A stretch of 64,000 bases of DNA. It comes from Aureimonas endophytica (GTDB taxonomy: Bacteria; Pseudomonadota; Alphaproteobacteria; Rhizobiales; Rhizobiaceae). The first letter of the stretch is position 1; the number at the start of each line of letters is the position of its first letter. The position numbers and the translations under genes are program-made. The stretch is taken from contig NZ_BMIQ01000012.1 of the NCBI RefSeq assembly GCF_014642635.1, forward strand, positions 25,939-89,938. Reading direction: 5' to 3'. The notes under the pieces are model-generated. The model was not told the DNA's origin and did no database searches. It was given only the letters and a program-made list of their open reading frames with translations. Shown piece after piece: positions 31,809-40,596 of this stretch.

Positions 31809-34800
31809 ATGAGCAACACAACGCTGGAAGACGCCATCGCCTCCTTCCCCGCACAGGATGAGGCCGGCGCTATGCCCTCGCTCGAAGATGCCATTGCGTC
31901 CTTTGGGCAGGACGGAACGGCCGATCCGGTAGCGGGCACCGCGTCCTTGGAAGATGCCATCGCCGGCTTCGGGAATGAAGAGGCCACCGCATCAGCGCCG
32001 GCCGCCCGATCGCCCGCCCTCACGCCCGGCTACTATGTCGAGCACGGCGAGGCCGGCCTCGGGCAGCCCATCTCCTCCACGGTCCATGCGGCTACCCTCG
32101 GTGGCCTTGCCGCTGCACATGAGACGGCAGACTTCGTGAAGGAGCGCCTCACCGGCTCCGGTTTCGATCACCCCGAGTTCGATGCGGAGGTGAGGAAGGC
32201 CAAGGAAGGCGGTATCGTGGACGGCCTCGCGCTCGGCATCGGGCAGTTCGCTGTTGGCATGATCGGCGCCGGGAAGCTGATCGCCCTCGGTAAGGCGGCA
32301 CCCATCATCGGTGGTGCGCTGGAGGCGGCCGGCAGTGCCATCGCGGCCACCCGTCGCGGGCGCTTCGCAGCCGAGACAGTGAAGCTTGGGGCCGTCTCGG
32401 CGGTGGCCTTCGATCCCCACGAGGAGCGCCTGTCGAACCTCCTTCAGGACAGCGTGATCGGCAATCCGCTCTTCGAGTATCTCGCGGCCGACCCCGACGA
32501 CAGCACGGCCGAAGGGCGGTGGAAGGCATTCCTGGAGAGCACGTTCCTGGATGCAGCCCTCGCCGTTCCGAAGCTGCTTACGGTTGGCGCGAAGATTGCC
32601 CGTGCGCAGATACGTGGCGACACGGCTGGAATGGCTCGGCTTGCTGACGATGGCTTGGCGGAGATCAACGCGGCGGCCCGAGCGGGAGACGCGGAAGTGC
32701 CGGCCGCCCTTGCGGATGACATTGCGCCGAAGCCCGTGGACGCCCCTCAGCCCGCGACGATAGAAGGTGGTCTAGATGAAGCTGCCCCCGCCGTGGGGCG
32801 ATCCGCTGACGATGCGGCACCCGTCGCTACTGTGGACGAAACGGCCCCTGTTGCAGCCGTGAAGGCGACCGAAGCCCGATCGAAGTTCGACCTCCTGCCC
32901 AAGCCGACGCAGACGGACGAAGACACGGCTAAGCTTCTCGACGCCATGCGATCGGACACCGACGCCATCGCTCAGCACGGGAGCCGACTTCGCGCGATCA
33001 ACTCGGGCCATGCCTTCGGCCGTGGCGAGACGATCCCCTATCCCAAGCTTGGCGATACGGCCGAAGTGAACGCTTTCTTGGCGCGTGTGGTCGATGCCGA
33101 GGAAGAGCGGATCGTCGCCGTCAAGGGCGTGGCCGTCCTCCACGATGCTGACGTTGAGCGGATCGCCTTAGACAGGGCCAAGCTCTTCGGCGAAGACCCC
33201 AGCGACTTCATCGCCCGCCTTGAGGGGTCGGCGGAGGCGTCCGTGAAGATGGTGGCGGATGCGGAAGCGGGCCGCTTGATCGTGAACCGGCTTGCGGGGG
33301 ACCTCACGTCTCTTGCTCAGCGGCTTCAACTCGGGGACTTCTCCGAGTTCGGCGGGGATCGCGCAAGGGCCTTCCAAGAGTTCGCCCGCCGTCACGCCAT
33401 GCTGTCCAGCGTCCACGCCTCCACCGCCGCCATAACGTCGAACTCAGCGAGGGCCACCCGTCTCGCAGGGGTGCGGCTTGTGGTCGATCCGGCCGCCGTG
33501 GAGGCCATCCCGATCCACGACACGGAACGGCTTATCGGTCTCTACGCCGCCAGCGATGGGACGCCTCAGAGCATCCGCCGCTTGGCCGATCCCTCGCTCT
33601 TCGCCAAGGGAATGGATGTGGCGAAGTTCATCCTCGTCAACAATCTCATCTCGGGATGGACCACCCAAATCGTCAACATGCTCGGCAACAGCTACATGGT
33701 CGGCATCCGGCCCTTGGAGCGGATCATCGGGGCCTTGCCGGGCACGGCGATGGGGCGGGAGGAAAGCGGGCTTATCGTCCGGCAGGCGCTTCACCAGTAC
33801 GCCTACACCACGACCGCCTTTATCGACGGCTTCAGGTCCGCCGTGCAGACGCTCAAGACGCGGGACAGTGTGCTCGCACCGCAGACCACCGAACTCTATC
33901 GGACGCTTCAGGGGCCAGCCCAGGCGGTGCCGTCGCAGACTTGGAGGCCGTGGTCTACGCCCGAAGGCGCAATCCACAACGTCTTCGCATCGATCCTCCC
34001 AAAGGCCGCCCTCAACGTGATCGGCACGCCGATGCGCTTGGCCGGCTTCACGGACGAGATGGCGAAGCAAACTGTCTACCGTTCGTCGGTGATGGCGAAG
34101 GCGCATATGGAAGCCGCGAGCGAGGCCGCCCGGTTGGGGCTTCAAGGTGACGAGGCGCGGGCCTTCGCGAAAGACTATGCCCGGCAGAAGGTGGAGGCAG
34201 CCTTCGATGCAGCCGGAAGGGGAACCGATACGGCGGCGCTGGAAGAGGCGAACATCGCCACCTTTTCGCAAGACCTCATCCCCGGCACATGGGGCAATAC
34301 GGTGCAGCGGGCCAAGCTCAGCCATCCGGGCCTTGGCTTCATCCTCCCCTTTACCAAGACCCCGACCAACATCCTCCGGTACGGCTGGAAGATGACACCC
34401 GGCCTCAATCTCCTCCAGGCCGAGTACCGGGAGATGCTTCTCGGCAGGATGGGAGGGGAGGCCCAGGCGCAGGCCATGGGACAAGTCGCGATCGGCACCT
34501 CGGGGATGCTGGCGGCGGCCTCACTGGCTTCCATGGGAACCATCACGGGCGGCGGGCCGCAGGACCCGAAGCAGCGGCAGGCCCTTCTTGCAACGGGGTG
34601 GCTGCCCTATTCCATCGTGAAGGAGAACGCGGACGGCACCAAGACCTATGTCAGCTACGGCCGGCTTGATCCCATCGCGATCCCCTTCGGCATCATTGCG
34701 GACATCCAAGACGCGATAGCCGCGATGGGGCGTGATGAGGGGCTCGATGATGCCGGCGCGTTGGAATGGGCACAGACGGCAAGCCTTGCCCTCGGCATCG

Positions 34801-35618
34801 CCCTCACCAAACAGTTCCGGTCCAAGAGCTATCTCAAGGGCTTCTCGGACTTTATGGAGATGGTGGTCGATCCTGATCAGAAGGTGGGGTCGTTCGCCGG
34901 GCAGATGGCCGCCAACTTCGTGCCCTTCGCCTCGCTCCTCCGCCAGACGGACCCGGACGATACGATGCGCGATGCCAGGACGATGGTCGATAAGATCATG
35001 GACACAATCCCCGGCCTGGGGACCGGCCTTTCGCCCCGCTACGATGCGTTTGGAGACCCCGTGCTGTCTCGCAACGGCTTGTGGACTTCCGATAAGGCGG
35101 GCATCGTGGATCGCGAAATGCAGCGCCTCGCCCTGGAGAACGGGGCGGCACCGACAAGGGTGAGCCCGACGCGGGATGCCGGGGTAGACCTCCGAGACAT
35201 CACCATGACGGACGGGGAGTTTGCCGGCCGGAACGCCTACGAAATGTACCAGGAGCTTGCCGGGCATCTGCCTCGGGGACCAGCCCTCAAGGATGTGGTG
35301 GCCAAGCTCATCGAAAGCCGAAGCTATCGTCTTGCACCAGATGGGGACGCTGGAACGCCGGGCACGAAGCTGAATGTCCTGACGGGGCTTATGGGCAAGT
35401 ACCGGGCGGACGCGATGGGTATTCTGAAGCGGGACGGGGCGGTGCGTGATGCGATGCTGAAGCGCCGGAGGAAAGCGGAGCGGGAGGGCTTGGCGCTGCG
35501 ACAGGGGGCGCTCGGGCTGGCCTTACCGGGTGGCTCGGGGCAGTCTCAGGCGGGAGGACGGCCGGGCGTTGGCGAGGCGTTCGGGGTCCAGTTGGGTGCT
35601 GTGTTCGGAGGGCGATAG
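31809..35618 (+). CDS. Giant phage protein, 1269 aa, probable internal virion/ejection protein
   Basis: Starts at the ATG after AAGGAG; an upstream in-frame ATG lacks a ribosome site. The N-terminus carries three copies of LEDAIA(S/G)F at residues 6-13, 25-32 and 47-54 with acidic/small spacers. Glycine/alanine-rich hydrophobic segments follow (about 130-185, such as GLALGIGQFAVGMIGAGKLIALG) and again near residue 900 (AIGTSGMLAAASLASMG). Long helical regions fill the rest. Size and pairing with the wall-hydrolase gene upstream match the large ejection proteins of podoviruses (T7 gp16 role), which form a trans-envelope channel. No enzymatic motif is seen. Confidence 0.65.
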   Translation: MSNTTLEDAIASFPAQDEAGAMPSLEDAIASFGQDGTADPVAGTASLEDAIAGFGNEEATASAPAARSPALTPGYYVEHGEAGLGQPISSTVHAATLGGLAAAHETADFVKERLTGSGFDHPEFDAEVRKAKEGGIVDGLALGIGQFAVGMIGAGKLIALGKAAPIIGGALEAAGSAIAATRRGRFAAETVKLGAVSAVAFDPHEERLSNLLQDSVIGNPLFEYLAADPDDSTAEGRWKAFLESTFLDAALAVPKLLTVGAKIARAQIRGDTAGMARLADDGLAEINAAARAGDAEVPAALADDIAPKPVDAPQPATIEGGLDEAAPAVGRSADDAAPVATVDETAPVAAVKATEARSKFDLLPKPTQTDEDTAKLLDAMRSDTDAIAQHGSRLRAINSGHAFGRGETIPYPKLGDTAEVNAFLARVVDAEEERIVAVKGVAVLHDADVERIALDRAKLFGEDPSDFIARLEGSAEASVKMVADAEAGRLIVNRLAGDLTSLAQRLQLGDFSEFGGDRARAFQEFARRHAMLSSVHASTAAITSNSARATRLAGVRLVVDPAAVEAIPIHDTERLIGLYAASDGTPQSIRRLADPSLFAKGMDVAKFILVNNLISGWTTQIVNMLGNSYMVGIRPLERIIGALPGTAMGREESGLIVRQALHQYAYTTTAFIDGFRSAVQTLKTRDSVLAPQTTELYRTLQGPAQAVPSQTWRPWSTPEGAIHNVFASILPKAALNVIGTPMRLAGFTDEMAKQTVYRSSVMAKAHMEAASEAARLGLQGDEARAFAKDYARQKVEAAFDAAGRGTDTAALEEANIATFSQDLIPGTWGNTVQRAKLSHPGLGFILPFTKTPTNILRYGWKMTPGLNLLQAEYREMLLGRMGGEAQAQAMGQVAIGTSGMLAAASLASMGTITGGGPQDPKQRQALLATGWLPYSIVKENADGTKTYVSYGRLDPIAIPFGIIADIQDAIAAMGRDEGLDDAGALEWAQTASLALGIALTKQFRSKSYLKGFSDFMEMVVDPDQKVGSFAGQMAANFVPFASLLRQTDPDDTMRDARTMVDKIMDTIPGLGTGLSPRYDAFGDPVLSRNGLWTSDKAGIVDREMQRLALENGAAPTRVSPTRDAGVDLRDITMTDGEFAGRNAYEMYQELAGHLPRGPALKDVVAKLIESRSYRLAPDGDAGTPGTKLNVLTGLMGKYRADAMGILKRDGAVRDAMLKRRRKAEREGLALRQGALGLALPGGSGQSQAGGRPGVGEAFGVQLGAVFGGR

Positions 35619-35849
35619 ACAAGGTAAAAGTTTGGGGCTTCGGGTTCGCTCGGGGCTCCTATCCCCTCTGTGTGTTACTTCGAAGTGCAATCCTCTTGGC
35701 TTTCGATGATAAGGAAGTGGGTTTATTGTGGAGCCCAAGTCCTCCCTTCAAGCATCACTGCCTGCGAAACAAATAGGGAACATTTCCTAGCCTCTATGCC
35801 TTCCTCATGGCATTATCCTCAAGCGAATCACGTTGATGTGGAGGCGGCC

Positions 35850-36050
35850 ATGGCAGGGATTTGCAGGGAGGAGCTACCCAACCCCGAAGGCCCGGACGAC
35901 GACCTTGAGAGGCTCGTAGTAGAAGCCATCACGCTAGCCGAGGGTGACATGCGCCGGGCTATCCGCGCCCTGATCCTCGGACAGCACGAGATCGAAGCCG
36001 AGAAGGCCGCCCAAGTGTCCGCCGGCTACATCCGCAGAGGGCTCTACTGA
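35850..36050 (+). CDS. Small hypothetical protein, 66 aa
   Basis: ATG at 35850 preceded by GGAGG six bases away; the longer frame from 35670 has no ribosome site. Acidic protein with EGDMRRAIRALILGQHEIEAEKAAQVSAGYIRRGLY at the end, a pattern I recall from small alphaproteobacterial proteins near integrases and recombinases; function unknown. Its stop overlaps the next start (TGATG). Confidence 0.6.
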   Translation: MAGICREELPNPEGPDDDLERLVVEAITLAEGDMRRAIRALILGQHEIEAEKAAQVSAGYIRRGLY

Positions 36051-36451
36051 TGGCCGCGCCTAAGCCCCGCCTCTACGAACTCAGCGATAGCCAGCGCGAA
36101 GAACTCCTCACGCGGTCGCGAGACCTTTGGAAGATCGTTTGCGGCTCGCTTGGCGTGATGGAAGCGAGAGGTCGGGATCACGATGCCTTGGCGGACTTCG
36201 CGCCGGAGCTTGGTGCGTTCGCTTATGCCATCAGCGAGGGTAGGGTGAACCTCGGGGAACAACTCGCGACGGCCCACGCGAAGGCGGAGCTTCTGGAGGA
36301 CGATGCTGATCGTTACGAGCGCGACGTGGAGGCAGCCATTGCGATGTGCGGTGGAGACGAACGGGCAACCATCAAGAGCCTTTTGGTCCTGACGGAGTTC
36401 CTGGAGCTGGAAGCGTTCGGAGCGGAGGGCGCACAGTACCGACGAAAATAG
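36050..36451 (+). CDS. Hypothetical protein, 133 aa
   Basis: Translation is coupled to the 66-aa gene by a TGATG overlap. Helical, acidic; the C-terminal GGDERATIKSLLVLTEFLELEAFG resembles EGDMRRAIRALILGQHEIEAE of the upstream gene, so the two may share a module. No known function. It is the last gene of the rightward phage block; the KAP gene is convergent, 108 bp away. Confidence 0.6.
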   Translation: MAAPKPRLYELSDSQREELLTRSRDLWKIVCGSLGVMEARGRDHDALADFAPELGAFAYAISEGRVNLGEQLATAHAKAELLEDDADRYERDVEAAIAMCGGDERATIKSLLVLTEFLELEAFGAEGAQYRRK

Positions 36452-36559
36452 AATGGGCGAGGCACCCATCGCTCTCGCTGTTTGGATCAATGCACTGCCT
36501 CCATACATAGCGACAGCGATGATGAGTCTTTCACCAATTTTTAAAAAGCCGACCGCACT

Positions 36560-38485
36560 CTATAACCCATTTACTGGAGCCGGCTTCGCCTGCAAGAGTT
36601 CAAGGCGTTCTATTGCACCTCCCAGCTTTCGTTCAACTTGCACTTTCCAAAAGCTATTCAACGGTGGAGTGGCCGTTGCAATTCGCTCCAATAATCTGCC
36701 GCACAGTGCCTTTAACCAGGGCAACTCACTTTTGATCGCCATCAGGTCTCGGCCGAGTCCATATCTGTCATCTGTCAGCCAATCGAGCGCCGCGTGATCC
36801 AGACCACCTTCGCGAAGCAGAAGATTAGAGAATTCATCGACCTCAGCCTCCGCGAGTATTGGCAGGCGCAGGTAGTCTCCTAATGCCTTGTTCTGGTCTG
36901 AGATCATATGCAAATTTCGATCTTCTCGTACAAGCGCATCTATAAGTGCCGCTCGATATTCAGGAAATCTCTGCCTGGCTGTGCGCATCATGCTGGACCG
37001 GATCAAATCTAATATCAGTACCAGTTCTTCCTCATGTGCTTCGGCCCCTATCGCTTGGTAGCCGTAGGCAGTTAGCCGGTTAAGAGATGTATGCTCAAAG
37101 CCTGGCTCAAGTCCAGACCCTAGCACATGAAGTTCATCGATGTATTTCTTAATAAAATCGCTCGGCTTTAGCCCAATTGACAATGTATTATCGCCGTGCT
37201 CTTCGCGCCAGAGCATTATACCTGCGAGTTGTAGCAGCTCACCGGCATCGCGAACCTGGTGCTTTTCAAGTTTCTCAACTGCGCGTTTTGTTTCCCGCAG
37301 CAGCGTTTCGGTGTCCAGCTCCCAAATTTCGATGAGATGGCGCCAAGGAGGAACGTTCTCCGGCTTGCCGGTAAGCGGGCTGATACTCAAAGCCAAATTG
37401 ATCTCTTCGCAAGAGAACTGCCCATGCGCGATATAATCATAAATCAGCTTGAATGGGAGGGTTGGAGCGGAAAGGGAGAGAGCGCTATCATATCGTTCGA
37501 CGATAGAATTTGCCTGCTGCTCCTCCTCCGTTGGTTGTGTATCTTGCTTTCTTATCACATAAGAATTTCTTCCCGTGCTCACGGCATAGGGATTGATGAG
37601 CGGCTTTTCAGATATTGCCGACCCAAGTTCGAGAGAAACATAGATGCAGCTTAGGAAAATGCTCTTCAGACCGTCAACGCGATCTCGATAAACAGGATCG
37701 AGAAGCAGCATAAATCTTCCGAACGCCTCAATGCCAATTCTTAGTAAGCGTAGGTTCTCGCGACCAGATGCCCAAAAGACGTTCAGAGCTGCTTCTTGCT
37801 CTCGCTTTGCTATTTCCCTAGCTTCTGGCGCTGCGAGGGCTTCCACAAAGAAAGGGTAAGCCGCGATAGGATCGGCTTGAAATAGGAGGGTGCGGCCTAT
37901 CAGCTTTTCCTTGAAAGACGCTAATACGGTTGCGTTTTCTTTATCTAGATTAGAAGCATCAGACCGCTTGAAGGCAGCTTCGTTAGAGACAACAACTACT
38001 CTGAATTTTTCATGTTCCACAAATCTGTTGATGTATCCGAGTGCATCTCTCAGAGGCATCTGAGAACGCTCGATGTCATCGAATATTATCAGGCCGTCCC
38101 GGATCAGCTCCAAGCGTTCGGCTAGCGCCTTCGCCCCTACATCATTAGCTATTCCCTTGGCAGCGTCGCCCGCGCCGAAGACACTCCCAGCACCTGCAAG
38201 GGCTGTGGAAAGGAGATAGCCAACTGTGCGTCCAGTTTTTGAAAATAGTTGAGCAGTGGCTTGCTTCTCCAAATCGCTGATATTCTGGGCTCCGAAGAGC
38301 GATATATATAAGCTTTTCGGATCGTCCGTCTTTGACTGTCTTTGTAATTCGTCCAGATATGTTTTAATAAAATAGGTCTTCCCCGCTCCCCAGGGAGCAT
38401 TGATTTGAAGCGCGTAGAATGGAATGCCGGACTGCGCTCGAAAGAATTCTAACTCGTCTAGGATATGCTGATTTTTATTGGCCAC
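36560..38485 (-). CDS. KAP-family P-loop NTPase, candidate anti-phage protein
   Basis: 641 residues from a GTG at 38485 with GAGAG six bases before it. Walker A is APWGAGKT at 30-37 and Walker B LIIFDDIER at 132-140, followed by a helix and VVVVSNEAAF, the KAP pattern (DD[IL][DE]R). A hydrophobic Gly/Ala stretch between the two (GYLLSTALAGAGSVFGAG, about 89-106) may be the membrane segment that KAP NTPases carry at this place. The C-terminal 400 residues are helical and unassigned. The gene is markedly lower in GC than the phage block and lies 9 bp after the integrase on the same strand. KAP NTPases occur in several anti-phage systems; a defence role here is an inference. Confidence 0.82.
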   Translation of the reverse strand: MANKNQHILDELEFFRAQSGIPFYALQINAPWGAGKTYFIKTYLDELQRQSKTDDPKSLYISLFGAQNISDLEKQATAQLFSKTGRTVGYLLSTALAGAGSVFGAGDAAKGIANDVGAKALAERLELIRDGLIIFDDIERSQMPLRDALGYINRFVEHEKFRVVVVSNEAAFKRSDASNLDKENATVLASFKEKLIGRTLLFQADPIAAYPFFVEALAAPEAREIAKREQEAALNVFWASGRENLRLLRIGIEAFGRFMLLLDPVYRDRVDGLKSIFLSCIYVSLELGSAISEKPLINPYAVSTGRNSYVIRKQDTQPTEEEQQANSIVERYDSALSLSAPTLPFKLIYDYIAHGQFSCEEINLALSISPLTGKPENVPPWRHLIEIWELDTETLLRETKRAVEKLEKHQVRDAGELLQLAGIMLWREEHGDNTLSIGLKPSDFIKKYIDELHVLGSGLEPGFEHTSLNRLTAYGYQAIGAEAHEEELVLILDLIRSSMMRTARQRFPEYRAALIDALVREDRNLHMISDQNKALGDYLRLPILAEAEVDEFSNLLLREGGLDHAALDWLTDDRYGLGRDLMAIKSELPWLKALCGRLLERIATATPPLNSFWKVQVERKLGGAIERLELLQAKPAPVNGL

Positions 38486-38494
38486 TAATATCTC

Positions 38495-40174
38495 TCAATC
38501 TTCCGCTTTAAATCGGGGAAATTTTTCGAACGCTTTCACTTGCGCCGCTAGGCTGACATCGCCGTAGCGTCCGCCTACGGTGGAAGGCGCCCAGCCGCCG
38601 ATAGCATCCAAAACGCTGTCCTCTATGCCGACCTCACGCCCCCGCGTTTTGAAGGCGTGCCGCCATCCGTGGTTCGGGGCTACGCGCTCATCCGGCACCA
38701 CCTCACGCGCGAAGGCAGCCAACCGGTTCTTGACGGCCTTCCACTTTCCGCGCGGGTCTTCGTCACCCTTCACCGCGTAGAACAGGTGGCCCGGCTTGCT
38801 GGCCTGCACGAAATCCGGGAAGCCTTGCTCAACGAGGTGGGCGTGAAGCACGACCTCGCGCACCTCTTTGTCCTTCACGGTGCCGGCCTCCGGCGTGATG
38901 GTGATGGTCCACCATTCGCCGTTCTGCTTCACGTCCTCCTTGCGGAGCTGGACCACCTCGCCCACTCTCGCCCCCGTGTAGGCGCAGAGCCACGGCACCC
39001 AGCGCTTGGCGGCGGCTGTCTGTGGTTTCTCGGTGGGCGTGCGGACATGCCGAAGACTCTTCCTCAGGATCGCCTCGGCTTCTTCAATCGTGAAGCCCTT
39101 AGGCCGCGTCTGAGTCTTCTTCGAGCGGAGCACCTTCACGCCGTCCGCTGGGTTCGAAGCCATGAGCCCGTTCGCAACGGCGTAATTGAAGAGAGCCTTC
39201 AGCCCAACCAAGTCGCTGTCCCGCACTGTCTTCAGGCTGGCACCGGATGCGATGCGGTGATCCTTGAAGCGGACCACATCGGCGTTCGTCACGCGCTGCG
39301 GGTCGTCGTGCTTGAGAAACGTGGCGAAGCGGTTGATGCTGGCTTGATAGCTATCGTGGGTGGACTGAGAGCGGCCGGCGATCTTGGCCTCTGCCCACCA
39401 GCGACCATGGAGACCCTTGAGGGAAACCTTGTCGCTCGCCTTGCCCGTTGGCTTCGGAGGATCGACCACCACCACCGGCTTAGGGGCCACCCACTCAGGG
39501 AAGCGAACCGCTTCCGGGGGAGGGGAGAAGTCGCCGGCCGCTTGGCGCTTTTGGACTTCGAGGCCATCCCGAAGAGCGCGAAGAAACTCCCGCAACGCCA
39601 GGGCCCGGCTCGGCTTGTCGATTTCCGTGAGGCCGCGATCACGGAGGGCGTGGTCTACGAGACGGCCGAAGAGCGGCTCCAACTCTTCCAGAGGGTCTAT
39701 CACCTCCTCCGGTGCAGGCAGCTGATTAAGTGCAGCCTGCCAAGCGCCGGGCAACTCGAATGGATCATCAACGACCCGCCAAGCCGTGCCCGGCTTCAGC
39801 GTGTCCGACTCAACGGCGGTCGTGCGGCCCCGCTCTGTGCTGGCCCAGTTGCGAAACATCGCACCAGCAAGCGCAACGCATTGCTGATGGGAGAGGGCGA
39901 TCGGTTTGGAGGACCGCAACGACGCGAAGAGCGCCTCGAAGTATGCGGCTAGTTCTCCCTGCCGCTGACGGACTTCGCTGGGGATTGCGGTGCGAAGCGA
40001 GATGCGAAGCGTTTCAGTCTTGGCCGTGATGTTGCATCGGGCAGTCTTAGGGCCGATCGGCACGACCAACGACATGCCTGCCATCCGCTCCCGAAGGTCT
40101 GCCGGGATGCGCTGCCTGAAGCTGTAATTTTGGGTGCCTTTGCGCCGCAGAGGAGCCACCGGTCGGAAGAGCAT
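38495..40174 (-). CDS. int: Tyrosine site-specific integrase
   Basis: 559 residues from the ATG at 40174 (AGGTGG before it); the frame extends 25 codons upstream without a better start. The N-terminal ~260 residues are variable; a core-binding domain follows (SQSTHDSYQASINRFATFLKHD) and the catalytic domain has arginine in AYTGARVGEV, HxxR in HGWRHAFKT and tyrosine in GGRYG. It inserts and excises the element at the tRNA-Leu 3' end, 84 bp from its start. Its own promoter overlaps the right arm repeat (40185-40196), so binding may be autoregulatory. Confidence 0.94.
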   Translation of the reverse strand: MLFRPVAPLRRKGTQNYSFRQRIPADLRERMAGMSLVVPIGPKTARCNITAKTETLRISLRTAIPSEVRQRQGELAAYFEALFASLRSSKPIALSHQQCVALAGAMFRNWASTERGRTTAVESDTLKPGTAWRVVDDPFELPGAWQAALNQLPAPEEVIDPLEELEPLFGRLVDHALRDRGLTEIDKPSRALALREFLRALRDGLEVQKRQAAGDFSPPPEAVRFPEWVAPKPVVVVDPPKPTGKASDKVSLKGLHGRWWAEAKIAGRSQSTHDSYQASINRFATFLKHDDPQRVTNADVVRFKDHRIASGASLKTVRDSDLVGLKALFNYAVANGLMASNPADGVKVLRSKKTQTRPKGFTIEEAEAILRKSLRHVRTPTEKPQTAAAKRWVPWLCAYTGARVGEVVQLRKEDVKQNGEWWTITITPEAGTVKDKEVREVVLHAHLVEQGFPDFVQASKPGHLFYAVKGDEDPRGKWKAVKNRLAAFAREVVPDERVAPNHGWRHAFKTRGREVGIEDSVLDAIGGWAPSTVGGRYGDVSLAAQVKAFEKFPRFKAED

Positions 40175-40184
40175 GTATGCCACC

Positions 40185-40196
40185 TTTGTAGCACAG
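40185..40196 (+). repeat. Right copy of the 12-bp repeat, possible integrase arm site
   Basis: TTTGTAGCACAG, same orientation as 20641-20652, 61 bp inside the right attachment core and 11 bp upstream of the integrase start codon. Confidence 0.6.
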
Positions 40197-40257
40197 CCCG
40201 TCCGTCTCAATCGACTGTAATCGCTTATCTCTTTGGCTTCCCGGAACAATCCGGTGA

Positions 40258-40278
40258 ATTGGTGCCCAGGAAAGGACT
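40258..40278. repeat. Right attachment site (21-bp direct repeat inside tRNA-Leu)
   Basis: Identical to 20561-20581. It covers the CCA end, the discriminator base, the 3' acceptor strand and part of the T-arm of the tRNA gene, so the tRNA is intact at this end of the element. Confidence 0.92.
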
Positions 40279-40344
40279 CGAACCTTCACGCCTCGCGGCA
40301 CACGGACCTGAACCGTGCGCGTCTACCAATTCCGCCACCTGGGC
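40260..40344 (-). tRNA. tRNA-Leu (CAG)
   Basis: Read on the minus strand: acceptor GCCCAGG pairs with CCTGGGC, then discriminator A and an encoded CCA. The D-arm carries GGTAGACGCG, the anticodon loop TTCAGGT gives anticodon CAG, a long variable arm (TGCCGCGAGGCGT) is typical of tRNA-Leu, and the T-arm has GGTTCGAGTCC. 85 bases. Its 3' part is the insertion target of the element. Confidence 0.96.
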
Positions 40345-40596
40345 ACGGCCGGACGTTTAGGGGCTCCCATTCCGCCTGTCAACGGCCCAATGACGCCGAC
40401 ATGACGCTCTTCGCAAAAAGAGGCGAGGCGGCCGGGACGGCGGCCGCTTCAGCAAGCGTTCACCGCCGCGCCACTTGGCGTGGTGCGCGCGCAGGATTCT
40501 CTTTTCGCGCGGGCCGTGGAGCGCTATGACCGCCTCGACAGTTCTTCCGGTGGCGGCCGCCTGCGCGCGGCCCGACAGATTCAAGGCGGATTCGGC

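Larger units (their letters stand above)
20561..40278. mobile_element. Integrated phage-derived element in tRNA-Leu(CAG), about 19.7 kb
   Basis: Bounded by the 21-bp direct repeats at 20561-20581 and 40258-40278 (unit length 19,697 bp), with a tyrosine integrase next to the tRNA end and matching arm repeats inside both ends. Cargo from left to right: NACHT NTPase; small minus-strand gene; serine recombinase; excisionase-like gene; small gene; terminase remnant; four unknown or small genes; Rha-like regulator; two giant ejection-type proteins; two small genes; KAP NTPase; integrase. Capsid, portal, tail, lysis-cassette and replication genes are not seen. It is either a decayed prophage or a satellite needing a helper phage. 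Confidence 0.92.

Noticed and set aside
40480-40596. N-terminal extension of the NDUFA9-like protein
   Set aside because: The extra 39 residues have no family similarity and the ATG at 40597 has a ribosome site just before a canonical Rossmann start.
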